A DNA stretch of 57,342 nt from Bacteroidales bacterium (GCA_017964755.1 JAGCRI010000176.1:1-57342); one strand, 5' to 3'. Counted from the first letter of the stretch, positions 25,375 to 34,506 are shown. Notes: generated by a model from the letters alone, not told the origin. A program made the numbers and translations.

Positions 25375-26991
25375 TTAGAACCCCAACCCAAACATCTGCC
25401 AATATTTTGCCTCCAAATCCTTCCATGCGGCAGATGTCCTTTTGTAAATGTCGGCTGTGTATTCGTTGAGCAATACAGAATTATTGCTTGCAGTAATATT
25501 GCCGGTGGCAGCTTTTCTGTTGTTTTCACCGATTTTGCTTTCCAAACCGCCAAGTCCGTCAAAAGCCTCCTTTTCAAGACGCAGAATCTCTTCCGTCATC
25601 TGTGGCTTAACACGTTGCCATGCCACAGTCGCCAATTTGTTGGCTTTGCGGTATTTCCATAGTACAGCATTCTCATTATACTTTTTCTGTCCACATGTGT
25701 CGTAAGCCGCGGGCAGCTTTGTCGTTCCGCTGAAAATAGGGACACGCGGGCTCTGTCCCGGATTGTCAACCGACATCCAGCAGACGCCACCCACCTCGTC
25801 TGGGAGCCAGTCGCGAAGCTGAGCGACAAACGAATATGAACACCACGCCACACTGACAGTGCGTCTGTATGTTACCGTACCCGGCGCAATGAAATTTAAC
25901 GTATTCATCATGTTGCCGCCAAGCCACGGGTTGGCTATCGGACTGACTACCGTGTCTTTATATGCTGTTCCATCATCATTCTTTTTATTAACAACACATT
26001 TGACATTCTGACACATATCAAGTTCTGAGCCCTCAAAAGTGGAGCGCAAAAGTCGGGTTATGTCTTTTACATCAATCTTATGATCCGGCATAATGGAAAA
26101 AGGAAGTTCATCCATATCCATAGTGAAACCTAAAGATGGTGCAAGGGTGCTGAATATGTAAAACTCGCGTTCACGGAAGTTTTTGCCGTTGGCGTAAGCG
26201 GCATTGAACGCTTTCCAGAAAATGAAATCGCCTTGGCCGTCCCAAAGGTTATACTTCTTGGCAACCTTTTCAATGTTATCAGAGCAGATGAAATATTCAG
26301 GGTTTTCGCGCATTAGGCGACCTATTCTTGGAATATTCGCACTGACGGCAACGTGGTGGTCAGGGACACGCTGCGCCGCCCATACACCGCCGATTTTATC
26401 AGGTCCTTCGCCAAGGATTTCCATCTGCCAAACCTCTTTTTTGTCGGCTATGGTTATACATTCACCGCCGTCACCATAACCGTACTTTTTAATGAGGTCG
26501 CCTATGAGATGAATGGCATCGCGAGCAGTGGAGCAGCGCATCAGCACAACACGCTCCAGCTCCTCGATATTGAACATTCCGTTCTTGTTGACAAGCGTAT
26601 CCGGCCCGCTGAAAGTGGTTTCCCCTATTGCAAGCTGTTTCTCGTTCAAGCATGGGTACGCGGTGTTCAGATACGCGAATGTATGCGCCGCCTGCGGGAT
26701 TGTCCCAGCCACTTTCACGCCTGTAGTGTCGTCCCTGAACGAAGTGTGCATTGTACCTTTGTTTACAGTGTGGAGCGCGCCTTTCGCATAATCGCCGGCC
26801 GGCTCAACTGTCATCCAAGTACGGTAGCGTCCGTCACAAGTGTGCGAGGTAATTACTGAGCCGTCTGTGGTGGCAAGCCTTCCCACCATTATTGAGGTGC
26901 ACGACTGCCCTTCGTAATCAGCCGGCAGTTCCTGCGCCGCCGACACAAGGAGCGAGAATGCCAGAACAAGTGAAAAAACAACCCTTTTCAT
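25375..26991 (-). CDS. C69-family dipeptidase (peptidase U34), secreted
   Basis: The 538-residue protein has a signal peptide (MKRVVFSLVLAFSLLVSAAQ) and then the family start QSCTSIMVGRLATTDGSVIT. In this N-terminal-nucleophile family the Cys (Cys31 here) becomes the first residue of the mature enzyme. Other family parts are HTCDGRYRTW, PCLNEKQLAIGETTF, GDGGECITIADKKEVWQMEI and PGTVTYRRTVSVAWCSYSFV. It would split dipeptides in the periplasm, supplying amino acids. The frame is open for 41 codons upstream, but the ATG at 26991 starts the signal peptide and lies 4 nt after the preceding lipoprotein stop, so it is the start. It closes a five-gene minus-strand unit that also contains a peptide-type ABC ATPase. 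Confidence 0.9.
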   Translation of the reverse strand: MKRVVFSLVLAFSLLVSAAQELPADYEGQSCTSIMVGRLATTDGSVITSHTCDGRYRTWMTVEPAGDYAKGALHTVNKGTMHTSFRDDTTGVKVAGTIPQAAHTFAYLNTAYPCLNEKQLAIGETTFSGPDTLVNKNGMFNIEELERVVLMRCSTARDAIHLIGDLIKKYGYGDGGECITIADKKEVWQMEILGEGPDKIGGVWAAQRVPDHHVAVSANIPRIGRLMRENPEYFICSDNIEKVAKKYNLWDGQGDFIFWKAFNAAYANGKNFREREFYIFSTLAPSLGFTMDMDELPFSIMPDHKIDVKDITRLLRSTFEGSELDMCQNVKCVVNKKNDDGTAYKDTVVSPIANPWLGGNMMNTLNFIAPGTVTYRRTVSVAWCSYSFVAQLRDWLPDEVGGVCWMSVDNPGQSPRVPIFSGTTKLPAAYDTCGQKKYNENAVLWKYRKANKLATVAWQRVKPQMTEEILRLEKEAFDGLGGLESKIGENNRKAATGNITASNNSVLLNEYTADIYKRTSAAWKDLEAKYWQMFGLGF

Positions 26992-26995
26992 TATA

Positions 26996-27415
26996 TTATT
27001 CCGCTGCCTTTTCGTATGTGTATGTTGCCATAGTCTCATTGCCGTCTTCACCTTCAAAAACGACCGATACTGTATAAGTTCCTTTTGTCGGGTGGAAATT
27101 TGCAAGTTCGTCATTTGCCTTCAAAGCATATTTTTTTGAATCAGTCTTTATCTTTTCTATCTTATTATTGGTAACTTCCGTGATGTCTATCTTGTGACCG
27201 ACTTTGTCAACTGTTCCGAAATTGGCTTTTGAAAAATGGTCGTCATATACCTTGTAAATTTGGTTTTTCTCCATCTCTATGGCAGATTCCACGCCCGAAA
27301 CGTTTGATGCCACTACTGTCCAACGCACTACGCAGTCATGGGTGTCTTTTTTGCAAGAACCGAATATGCATACTGCAAAAATTGTGATTGCTGACAAAAC
27401 TAATAACTTTTTCAT
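26996..27415 (-). CDS. Small lipoprotein of unknown function
   Basis: The 139-residue product has a lipoprotein signal with lipobox IFGSC (Cys21), followed by KKDTHDC. The mature part has one beta-rich domain: CVVRWTVVASNVSG, then KNQIYKVYDDHFSKA, ending with TYTVSVVFEGEDGNETMATY. I do not recognise a family. It lies between an ABC ATPase gene (35 nt upstream) and a secreted dipeptidase gene (4 nt downstream), so a role near peptide use at the cell envelope is possible but not shown. Confidence 0.7.
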   Translation of the reverse strand: MKKLLVLSAITIFAVCIFGSCKKDTHDCVVRWTVVASNVSGVESAIEMEKNQIYKVYDDHFSKANFGTVDKVGHKIDITEVTNNKIEKIKTDSKKYALKANDELANFHPTKGTYTVSVVFEGEDGNETMATYTYEKAAE

Positions 27416-27450
27416 GATTTTTTTGTTTTTAGATTATAATAAAATGATGA

Positions 27451-29187
27451 TTAAATTGACTTTGGGATGGCAGAGATAAGTTTCTTGGTATATTCTGTCT
27501 GCGGATGGGCATAAATCTCATCCGCATTGTCAAGTTCAATTATCCTGCCCTGGTACATCACAGCCATTCTGTCAGACATAAATTTGACGACAGAAAGATC
27601 GTGGGAAATAAAAATATATGTAAAATGGAACTCCTGTTTCAACTTGTTGAGAAGATTAAGCACTTGCGCCTGCACCGACACATCGAGAGCTGAAACCGAC
27701 TCATCGCAGATTATGAATTTGGGTTCCACGGCGAGGGCACGCGCTATGGATATGCGCTGCCGCTGCCCGCCTGAGAACTCATGCGGATAACGGTAAAAAT
27801 GGCTTTCATTGAGGTTCACCCGCTCCAGCAGCTCTATAGCCCGCTTCTTACGCTCGTTGTCGTTGTGCCCAATACCATGTACACGCATCGGCTCAATGAG
27901 TGCCGAACCAACTGTAATTCTCTGGTTTAAAGATGAATATGGATCTTGCAATATTATCTGAAGCTCTTTGCGGAGATTTCTCAATTCATGCTGGGAAAGT
28001 GCTGTTATCTCTTTGTCTTTGTAGAACACTTTCCCTGAGGTGGGTTCAATAAGCCGCAGAATTGTGCGCCCCAAAGTGGTTTTGCCGCAGCCCGACTCAC
28101 CCACGAGCCCAAGTGTTTCTCCTTCATATATGTCAATGTTGATATCCTGCAAGGCATGGAGATATTGTCTTTTTTCAAAAAGATGTTCTTTTCTGAGGGG
28201 ATATGTTTTTGACAGATGTTCGACACGCAGTAGCGGGGCGGCACTGTACAACTTTTCGTGCGCGGTGCGGCGTTCCTCCGCCGAAACAGTCAGTTCCGAC
28301 ACCACATCAGTTATACCTCGGCAGTCGCCGTTATTGTACCTCTCCATGAAGTCTGAAACGGTAGGCAATGTTTTAAGCCGCCTGTCCAATGGTGGGCGGC
28401 ATGCAAGAAGTCCCTGAGTATATGGATGTTGCGGATTGGCAAAGATCTGTTTCACATTCCCTGTCTCCACAATTTGTCCCTTAAAGAGCACAACAATGTC
28501 ATCGGCAATTTCAGCCACAACACCCAAATCGTGTGTTATGAACAGCACGCTCATCCCGTACTTCGCCTGCAATGTGCGTATCAGTTCCAAAATGCCTTTC
28601 TGCACAGTGACATCCAAAGCAGTGGTAGGCTCGTCAGCAATTAGTATGTCAGGGTGGCAGCTCATCGCCATCGCTATCATCACGCGCTGCTTCTGCCCGC
28701 CAGACAGTTCAAACGGATATGAGTTGAATATCTTTTCGGGGCGCGGCAACATAACCTCCTTGAAAAGCTCTATGCAGCGTTCCTTTGCCGCCCTCTTCCC
28801 TATTTTTTCATGCACAAGTATCGCTTCAGTGATCTGTTCGCCGCACTTTATCGCAGGATTCAGCGAGGTCATAGGCTCCTGAAATATCATTGCTATTTTT
28901 TTGCCCCTTATTTTCTGAAGTTCTTTTTCCTTTAATGATGTTAGAGACAATTCTTTATCGGTCTCATTGTCATGAAAAATAATATCACCGGAAGTTATCC
29001 TCGAACCTGCAGGGTCAATCAGGCGCATAACTGACAAAGCGGTTACCGACTTGCCTGAACCGGATTCGCCGACAATACCAATGGTCTTGCCTTTCGGCAG
29101 TGTCAAAGAGATATTGTGCAGAATCGGCTTCCACGATTTGTCCTCTTTAAAATCGAATGAGAAATTGTCGATTTTGAGTATGTCCAC
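27451..29187 (-). CDS. Double ABC ATPase, peptide/nickel (DppD-DppF) type
   Basis: Two complete nucleotide-binding domains lie in one 578-residue chain. The first has GESGSGKS (40-47), LSGGQKQRV (161-169) and ADEPTTALD. The second has GESGCGKT (363-370), FSGGQRQRI (471-479) and CDESVSALD. Each is followed by the oligopeptide-transporter tail (NPQHPYTQGLLACRPP, HPQTEYTKKLISAIP). Such fused proteins (GsiA/YejF-like) energise import of peptides or similar solutes at the inner membrane. The start is GTG at 29187: an in-frame TGA lies just upstream, the next Met is at residue 53, and GAGG sits before it. No permease or binding protein lies nearby, so its membrane partners must be encoded elsewhere. 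Confidence 0.92.
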   Translation of the reverse strand: MDILKIDNFSFDFKEDKSWKPILHNISLTLPKGKTIGIVGESGSGKSVTALSVMRLIDPAGSRITSGDIIFHDNETDKELSLTSLKEKELQKIRGKKIAMIFQEPMTSLNPAIKCGEQITEAILVHEKIGKRAAKERCIELFKEVMLPRPEKIFNSYPFELSGGQKQRVMIAMAMSCHPDILIADEPTTALDVTVQKGILELIRTLQAKYGMSVLFITHDLGVVAEIADDIVVLFKGQIVETGNVKQIFANPQHPYTQGLLACRPPLDRRLKTLPTVSDFMERYNNGDCRGITDVVSELTVSAEERRTAHEKLYSAAPLLRVEHLSKTYPLRKEHLFEKRQYLHALQDINIDIYEGETLGLVGESGCGKTTLGRTILRLIEPTSGKVFYKDKEITALSQHELRNLRKELQIILQDPYSSLNQRITVGSALIEPMRVHGIGHNDNERKKRAIELLERVNLNESHFYRYPHEFSGGQRQRISIARALAVEPKFIICDESVSALDVSVQAQVLNLLNKLKQEFHFTYIFISHDLSVVKFMSDRMAVMYQGRIIELDNADEIYAHPQTEYTKKLISAIPKSI

Positions 29188-29198
29188 TTGCCTCAGAA

Positions 29199-30509
29199 TT
29201 AGAATGGTTTATTGTTCTTGTCTGTGTCTTTGTATGTCTTCACTATCTTACCGTTCTGGAATTCAACGCTGTAGATAAGTTTTCCCGACTTGTCCCAATA
29301 GCTCCACGTTCCGTTTTTGCTACGGTTCGAGTAGCTGCCCACCATCTGTTTTTTACCATTGGCGTAGTATTCCTTGAATGCGCCATCTGCCACATCGTCC
29401 TTGAAATTCTGCTCCCTGATTTTTGAGCCTCTTTCGTTATAGAATGCCCACATTCCGTTTTTCTTTCCCTTCACATATTTCCCGTTTTGGAGGAGCTGCC
29501 CGTTTTGCGCATAATCATTCCATTTGCCATGTTGGAGCCCGTTTTGGTAAAACCCTTCAGCCTGTTTTGTTCCGTTTGGATTCCAATATTTGTAACTGCC
29601 GTGCTTTTGACCTTCATTGTATTGGATCTCGTATTTTTTCGTACCGTCAGGATACAAGCCAGACCAGTTGCCGCTCATTCTGCCTTCTTTGAAATAGCCT
29701 TCATTCTGCATTAATCCGTTAGGGTACCACTGCGTCCACTTGCCTGTCTCCTTGTCATTGGTGAACGCTCCTTCGCGCTGTTTCGCCCCAGTTTCGTACC
29801 ACGCTGTCCAGACGCCAGTACGTTTGCCGTCCGTATAACCGCCTTTCTTCCAAAGTTTTCCGTTCTCATAATAGTATGACCAAATGCCCTGCTGCAATCC
29901 ACCTTTAAAATTCCCTTTGCTGCCGACACTACCATCCTTATTATAGAAAATCCAAGTGCTGTCCTGCAAATCGTTGATGGAGCTACCTTCCATTTCCAGA
30001 GTGCCGTCTTTTCTCCACCAATGGGCATATCCGTTGAGTTTCCCGTTTATGTAACTGCCTTCAAAGGCTTTTTGTCCATTGTCATGATACTCTGTAACAT
30101 CACCGTTAATGCTGTCATTTATGAACTCGCATTTTTTAAACAGTTTCCCGTTCGGGTGCTGGAATGTCCAAAGGCCTGAGCGCTTCCCGTCCTTGAATTG
30201 TCCTACGGCCTCCACCGCCCCTGTCTTATAATAACTTTTGAACGTTCCGTTATCAGCGTAATAGTCCTGGCTCACCTGACCGTCTTCATACCACATCATC
30301 CAGTGTCCGGTCTTTCTGCCGTATTGGAAGACACCTTCGCTCCATTTCTTGCCGTTCTTGTGATAGTAAGTCCATTGTCCGTGTTCAATGCCGCCGACCT
30401 TCACTCCGACCGACATCAGCTGGTTATTGCTCCAATACTCTTTTACAGTATCCTGTCCGAATAATTTTATTGTTGCAAAGAGCAATGTGATAATGATTAT
30501 TTTTTTCAT
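29199..30509 (-). CDS. Secreted MORN-type (YwqK-like) repeat protein
   Basis: The 436-residue product has a signal peptide (MKKIIIITLLFATIKLFGQ) and then about 16 tandem units of roughly 23 residues with the pattern G-x-W-x-x-(Y/W)-x-x-(N/D)-G-x-x-x-x-x-G-x-(Y/F), for example GQWTYYHKNGKKWSEGVF. These MORN-like repeats fold as a long beta sheet and are common in Bacteroidota; YwqK-type antitoxin labels are often given to them on weak grounds. The role is unknown, probably protein binding in the periplasm. It lies 11 nt before the ABC ATPase gene and 15 nt after the RNR-like gene, so it is part of that unit. Confidence 0.85.
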   Translation of the reverse strand: MKKIIIITLLFATIKLFGQDTVKEYWSNNQLMSVGVKVGGIEHGQWTYYHKNGKKWSEGVFQYGRKTGHWMMWYEDGQVSQDYYADNGTFKSYYKTGAVEAVGQFKDGKRSGLWTFQHPNGKLFKKCEFINDSINGDVTEYHDNGQKAFEGSYINGKLNGYAHWWRKDGTLEMEGSSINDLQDSTWIFYNKDGSVGSKGNFKGGLQQGIWSYYYENGKLWKKGGYTDGKRTGVWTAWYETGAKQREGAFTNDKETGKWTQWYPNGLMQNEGYFKEGRMSGNWSGLYPDGTKKYEIQYNEGQKHGSYKYWNPNGTKQAEGFYQNGLQHGKWNDYAQNGQLLQNGKYVKGKKNGMWAFYNERGSKIREQNFKDDVADGAFKEYYANGKKQMVGSYSNRSKNGTWSYWDKSGKLIYSVEFQNGKIVKTYKDTDKNNKPF

Positions 30510-30524
30510 ATTTTGAAAATGTTT

Positions 30525-31268
30525 TTAGAAAACAAATGTATTTCGGCAGCCGAACATTACCATTTCCTCAAAAAGCGGCTGCGAGTTGAGCTGGATTCTG
30601 CGGGCGAACTGTTCGTTAGCGTCAGCAGCGGAAGTGTATGCGGGAAACGCCCCACGGCTTTTCGCCATATTCACACTCTCCTCTGTTATTTTCAGTATAA
30701 ATATTCTCTTTATTTCCGAAATGAAAGCGGTGTCGTATGGATGAGATAAGGCAATGGATGAAAGCAGCTGTTTCTCGTACAGGAACTTGAAAGCCAACTG
30801 TCTTGTAGCTGCCAGCTGTTCTCTGAGGTTTTCTATGAAAACAGACTCCCGCTGGTGCTTAACGGAACTTTTCCGCAACTGTGAAACGGCTTGCGCCATA
30901 CCAGCCATTTTCAAATCAAGAAGGTCATCGGCAATATGGGCTGTTGCACGTGCCTGCGCCATGAAACGTTCCATGTCGAAAGCAGTGTCACCGCAACTGT
31001 CAGTGCAAATGAACTTGCTGAGGTTTACCTTTATGGTCAAAATCCTTGAAAAATCGGGGATGTCATCAATGGTGGGGGCAGAAATATCCTTTTCGGGCAA
31101 AGATATGGTCTCGCCTTTGATAGGCCCGCAAAATTCATCATACGAAAGTTTGTCGTTGTATGTAACTTCTTGATTGTACAATAGTTCCGCCCAAAATTGC
31201 ATAGTCGTGCCACCGCCAACCGCGCCTTCTTTTCCAATCCTGTCAAACAATGTGGGTGTTTCGTGCAT
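30525..31268 (-). CDS. Class II ribonucleotide-reductase-like fragment protein
   Basis: A 247-residue protein whose middle and end resemble the catalytic chain of B12-dependent ribonucleotide reductase (NrdJ). VNLSKFICTD and then FDMERFMAQARATAHIADDLLDL match the NLSKF...FDWE....RFLDDVIDL segment. SHPYDTAFISEIKRIF and AKSRGAFPAYTSA match the IPYDSEEA and AKERGPFP segments. MVMFGCRNTFV stands where NrdJ has I-KYGIRN just before the APTGT loop, and the protein then stops. The N-terminal barrel and the finger loop are missing, so it cannot be a complete reductase. It could be a remnant, a regulator, or an unrelated protein with chance likeness. The ATG at 31268 is 25 nt from a -7 box; a TTG 27 nt upstream lies inside that box. 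Confidence 0.5.
   Translation of the reverse strand: MHETPTLFDRIGKEGAVGGGTTMQFWAELLYNQEVTYNDKLSYDEFCGPIKGETISLPEKDISAPTIDDIPDFSRILTIKVNLSKFICTDSCGDTAFDMERFMAQARATAHIADDLLDLKMAGMAQAVSQLRKSSVKHQRESVFIENLREQLAATRQLAFKFLYEKQLLSSIALSHPYDTAFISEIKRIFILKITEESVNMAKSRGAFPAYTSAADANEQFARRIQLNSQPLFEEMVMFGCRNTFVF
30533..30540 (-). promoter_or_regulatory. Possible -7 box for the MORN-type gene (reverse TACATTTG)
   Basis: TAnnTTTG match on the minus strand, inside the 3' end of the RNR-like gene and 24 nt before the MORN gene start. The spacing to the start codon equals that of other genes here, so an internal promoter is possible. Confidence 0.3.
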
Positions 31269-31288
31269 CTTACTATTTTCGCATTTAA

Positions 31289-31319
31289 TTTGCAAAAATA
31301 ATCTTTTTTATTAATTTTG
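31289..31319 (+). promoter_or_regulatory. Promoter of der, overlapping a reverse promoter
   Basis: TTTG (31289-31292), a 19-nt spacer and TAATTTTG (31312-31319) form a full forward promoter. The minus-strand -7 box for the RNR-like gene (reverse complement of TATTTTTG at 31293-31300) lies within the same interval, so polymerases for the two directions would compete. Confidence 0.65.
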
Positions 31320-31410
31320 CAGCCATATTTTGTAACAGAACCGCGATTGGGCAGGATTTTGAGTACATTGACGTCAGTGTTCGGCCTGCGGAATAAATTT
31401 GTTTGATATT

Positions 31411-32718
31411 ATGGGAAATATTTTGTCTTTGGTGGGGCGTCCTAATGTTGGCAAATCCACTCTATTCAACAGACTTACACAGACACGCGAAGCCATTGTG
31501 GATTCAACAGCCGGTGTAACACGCGACAGGAATTACGGCAAGTCGGAATGGAACGGTTTTGATTTTTCCGTCATCGACACGGGCGGCTATGTTGTCGGCT
31601 CCGATGACATTTTCGAGACAGAAATACGCAAACAGGCTGCTTTAGCCATTGAAGAGTCAGACGTCATCGTCTTCATGGTTGACGGGCGAGAGGGGCTCAC
31701 ACCGCTTGACACGGAGATAGCCAACCTGCTGCGTCGCTCAAAAAAGCCTTTCTATCTCGCTGTAAACAAAATAGACAGTCCAAGTAATTTTTTCGATTAC
31801 ACTGAATTTTACGAATTGGGCATTAACGAGGTGTACCCGTTATCAGCGGCGACCGGAAGCGGCACCGGCGAACTTTTGGACGCTGTAGCCAAGCATTTCA
31901 AAAAAGATGAGGAGGTCTTTCTTGAAGAGTTGCCTAAAATAACTATCGTTGGGAAACCTAATGTCGGCAAATCCTCAATTATCAACACTTTTCTCGGCTA
32001 TGAGCGCCATATTGTGACACCGATTGCCGGCACCACACGCGATGCAATCTACACAAGATACAAAGGGTTCGGCTTCGACTTCTATTTGGTGGATACTGCA
32101 GGGCTGAGACGCAAAAGCAAAGTTCAGGAAGACCTTGAGTTCTACTCTGTGATGCGCTCAGTGTGGGCTATAGAAAAAGCCGATGTATGCATTGTGATGG
32201 TTGACATCTCCACAGGCCTCGATGCCCAAGACCTTAATATTTTCAGTTTGGCTGCACGTAACAGAAAAGGCATCGTTTTAGTTCTCAACAAATGGGACTT
32301 GGTAGAGAAAGACAATAAGACGATGGACATGTATCTGGAAAAAGTGAAGGAGAAAATCGCACCGTTTACCGACATACCTATTATTTTCACTTCTGTCACC
32401 AACAAACAGAGAATATACAAGGTGATGGAGGAGGCTGCCCGGGTTTACAGGAATCGCACGCGCCGTGTCCCCACCTCAGAACTCAACAACGTAATGCTGC
32501 CCATCATCCAGCAGACACCGCCGCCTATCAATAAGGACAAGATGATAAAAATCAAGTATGTAACACAACTGCCAACACAGTTTCCGGCTTTCGCTTTCTT
32601 CTGCAATCTTCCGCAATATGTGCGCGACAGTTATAAGCGGTTCCTTGAAAACAAAATACGCGAGAACTGGGATTTCCAAGGTGTACCAATGGAGATTTAT
32701 TTCAGACGGAAATCATAA
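31411..32718 (+). CDS. der: Ribosome assembly GTPase Der (EngA)
   Basis: Der has two GTPase domains in tandem and a KH-like end, and is needed for maturation of the 50S ribosomal subunit. The 435-residue product shows GRPNVGKST at residues 9-17, DTGG and NKID in the first domain. The second domain has GKPNVGKSS (181-189), DTAGLRR and NKWD. The C-terminal part has the family segment PPPINKDKMIKIKYVTQLPT and PQYVRDSYKRFLENKIREN. Length is normal. The ATG at 31411 is used rather than a TTG 12 nt upstream. It has a strong promoter and ends at an intrinsic terminator. Confidence 0.97.
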   Translation: MGNILSLVGRPNVGKSTLFNRLTQTREAIVDSTAGVTRDRNYGKSEWNGFDFSVIDTGGYVVGSDDIFETEIRKQAALAIEESDVIVFMVDGREGLTPLDTEIANLLRRSKKPFYLAVNKIDSPSNFFDYTEFYELGINEVYPLSAATGSGTGELLDAVAKHFKKDEEVFLEELPKITIVGKPNVGKSSIINTFLGYERHIVTPIAGTTRDAIYTRYKGFGFDFYLVDTAGLRRKSKVQEDLEFYSVMRSVWAIEKADVCIVMVDISTGLDAQDLNIFSLAARNRKGIVLVLNKWDLVEKDNKTMDMYLEKVKEKIAPFTDIPIIFTSVTNKQRIYKVMEEAARVYRNRTRRVPTSELNNVMLPIIQQTPPPINKDKMIKIKYVTQLPTQFPAFAFFCNLPQYVRDSYKRFLENKIRENWDFQGVPMEIYFRRKS

Positions 32719-32749
32719 TTGACTGAAATCATTATTGAAACATAACAAC

Positions 32750-32785
32750 AAGCCCCCGCCGGATTCCGACAGGGGCTTGATTTTT
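32750..32785 (+). terminator. Intrinsic terminator after der
   Basis: AAGCCCC (32750-32756) pairs with GGGGCTT (32772-32778) and is followed by five T. An inner short stem (CGG/CCG) can also form. It lies between two convergent genes and mainly suits the forward direction. Confidence 0.8.
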
Positions 32786-32806
32786 ACGACAAACTATATC
32801 TTAATA

Positions 32807-34288
32807 TTATGGTCTGTGTCTGAGTATTGCCGGCAGGTCATTAAGAACCTGTTCTTCAGTATATTCAACGCCACCATACTCACCAGGACTGTAGATAAGG
32901 ACATTGCCGCTTGCGCAATTAGTGAAAGTATTTCCGCTATGAGTCACATTACCCCATTGAGATACATCTTCGATTGCCACACCATAATGGCCACTCGGTC
33001 CGAATGTGTTGTTTGTCAACGTAAAATGGGCATAATAGCCTATCCACATGCATTGTCTGTTATCCCATTCGTTGCCGTTGCCTGCATTTTCGAATTTGCA
33101 ATAGCTGATAGTGCTTGCAGATTGTTCGGTATATACACCAATACCATACCATGACGGACTGTTTCCGAGTCCACGGAATATGATAGGCTCGCTGGCTGTG
33201 CCTATTGCCTTAAAGACCACCTCGCTTGCAACAGACGCTCCAGTATTGTTAGCCATAACTATCTCTGTGCCAGGGGCAATAGTAATGGTACGTGAGCCGC
33301 CAAATGTCATACCTTCATTGAAAAAGTAAGGTACTGAAAGTTTAGGTATAGTTATATCACCCATGTCATCGTCAATATAACTTCTTTCAACGCACAGATA
33401 GTTTTTGCCGTTTGCTGTGAATGTGTTACTATATGTGAAATTCTTGTAGCTTTCAAGTTCATAGCTGCGTACAGGGTTTTTCGCGCAATTCTTGATTGTA
33501 TTATCGTCAAAAGCCGTGATTGTGGCTTCATCATTCACATAGATGCCATTAGCGTTGCCGCCATCAATTGTGCAGTGTTTCATGCTGAGTTTGCCATAAA
33601 GGTCAATAACTCCTTCATAATCCTGTGTAGCGCTGCCGCCACGGAGGAATTTCACGTATTCAAACTGATTGTCATTACGGTTGCTGCCGACAACAATGCC
33701 ACCCCATGAACCGTTATTCGGATTATTTGTAGGTCCTTGGAAAACAATCGGTTTTTCAGCTGTGCCAACCATACGGATACCGGCGTTTGAGCCTATAGAG
33801 ATACTACCGTCAATTCCTGTGAACATAACAGTTACACCCGGGTCAATAGTCAACAGGGCATTGCCATCAACATAAAGCACGCCTTCAATGATATAGTCAA
33901 CGGCAAGACCGCGGTCAGGCCATGTAACGTTCTCGCTGATTGTCCCGCTCATCACTTGAGCGTCACCGCCGTTACCGCCGCCGCCGCCGGGGTTGTTGCC
34001 GCCGCCGTTCGGGTCATCGCTGAAAGTGGCAATGTAAACTGCATTTGTGCTAACTGTAATGGTACGCGGGTTGCTCTTGTCACCATCCTGCCAGCTGATG
34101 AAATAGTAGCCCGCCGCCGGAATTGCACTGAGGGTGGCCTGATCACCGTCATAGTATGTGCCACCGCCTGTTACGGTACCCCATGCGTTGTTGTTTGACT
34201 GAACAGTAATTGTGTACTGTTTCTTGCACCCTGTCAGAGTCATGACCACCAACAAGGCGAGACCTAAAAATTTGATTGTTGTTTTCAT
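32807..34288 (-). CDS. Lipoprotein with InlB-B-like repeat and parallel beta-helix
   Basis: The 493-residue product has lipobox LTGC (Cys21). Next is one bacterial repeat module of the InlB B-repeat type (YTITVQSNNNAWGTVTGGGT, GYYFISWQDGDKSNPRTITV, ATF), then a Gly/Asn-rich linker, then a long right-handed beta-helix region with repeated I-I-G and N-N-T turns (GIRMVGTAEKPIVFQGPTNN, ISYCKFENAGNGNEW). Such lipoproteins are usually anchored in the outer membrane and face outwards in Bacteroidota; the helix may bind or cut a polysaccharide, but no lyase active site could be assigned. It stands alone, convergent with der. Confidence 0.78.
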   Translation of the reverse strand: MKTTIKFLGLALLVVMTLTGCKKQYTITVQSNNNAWGTVTGGGTYYDGDQATLSAIPAAGYYFISWQDGDKSNPRTITVSTNAVYIATFSDDPNGGGNNPGGGGGNGGDAQVMSGTISENVTWPDRGLAVDYIIEGVLYVDGNALLTIDPGVTVMFTGIDGSISIGSNAGIRMVGTAEKPIVFQGPTNNPNNGSWGGIVVGSNRNDNQFEYVKFLRGGSATQDYEGVIDLYGKLSMKHCTIDGGNANGIYVNDEATITAFDDNTIKNCAKNPVRSYELESYKNFTYSNTFTANGKNYLCVERSYIDDDMGDITIPKLSVPYFFNEGMTFGGSRTITIAPGTEIVMANNTGASVASEVVFKAIGTASEPIIFRGLGNSPSWYGIGVYTEQSASTISYCKFENAGNGNEWDNRQCMWIGYYAHFTLTNNTFGPSGHYGVAIEDVSQWGNVTHSGNTFTNCASGNVLIYSPGEYGGVEYTEEQVLNDLPAILRHRP

Positions 34289-34364
34289 TTTTTATTATTT
34301 TGGTTTTTAATAATTTTAGGTTCAATTTATTTATCTTAACTGCAAATTATTCCATTTAAACGTG

Positions 34365-34372
34365 CAAAAGTA
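34365..34372 (-). promoter_or_regulatory. -7 box for the beta-helix lipoprotein (reverse TACTTTTG)
   Basis: Reverse complement match to TAnnTTTG about 77 nt upstream of the start codon at 34288. The 296-nt divergent gap otherwise holds A/T-rich sequence and the forward promoter at 34507-34536. Confidence 0.4.
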
Positions 34373-34506
34373 GAAAAAAATTTTTTACACATTGCTAAGA
34401 AATGATATTTTTTTTACCGCCATTCTGTTGATATCCATAATGTAATCTATCTTTTTTTATAAAACTCATCTTCAATATTTTAAATTCGTAAAATCAGGCA
34501 GATTCA

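Noticed and set aside
29199..30509. YwqK-type antitoxin
   Set aside because: The protein is a long secreted MORN-type repeat protein with a signal peptide and no toxin-like neighbour, so the antitoxin label would be misleading.
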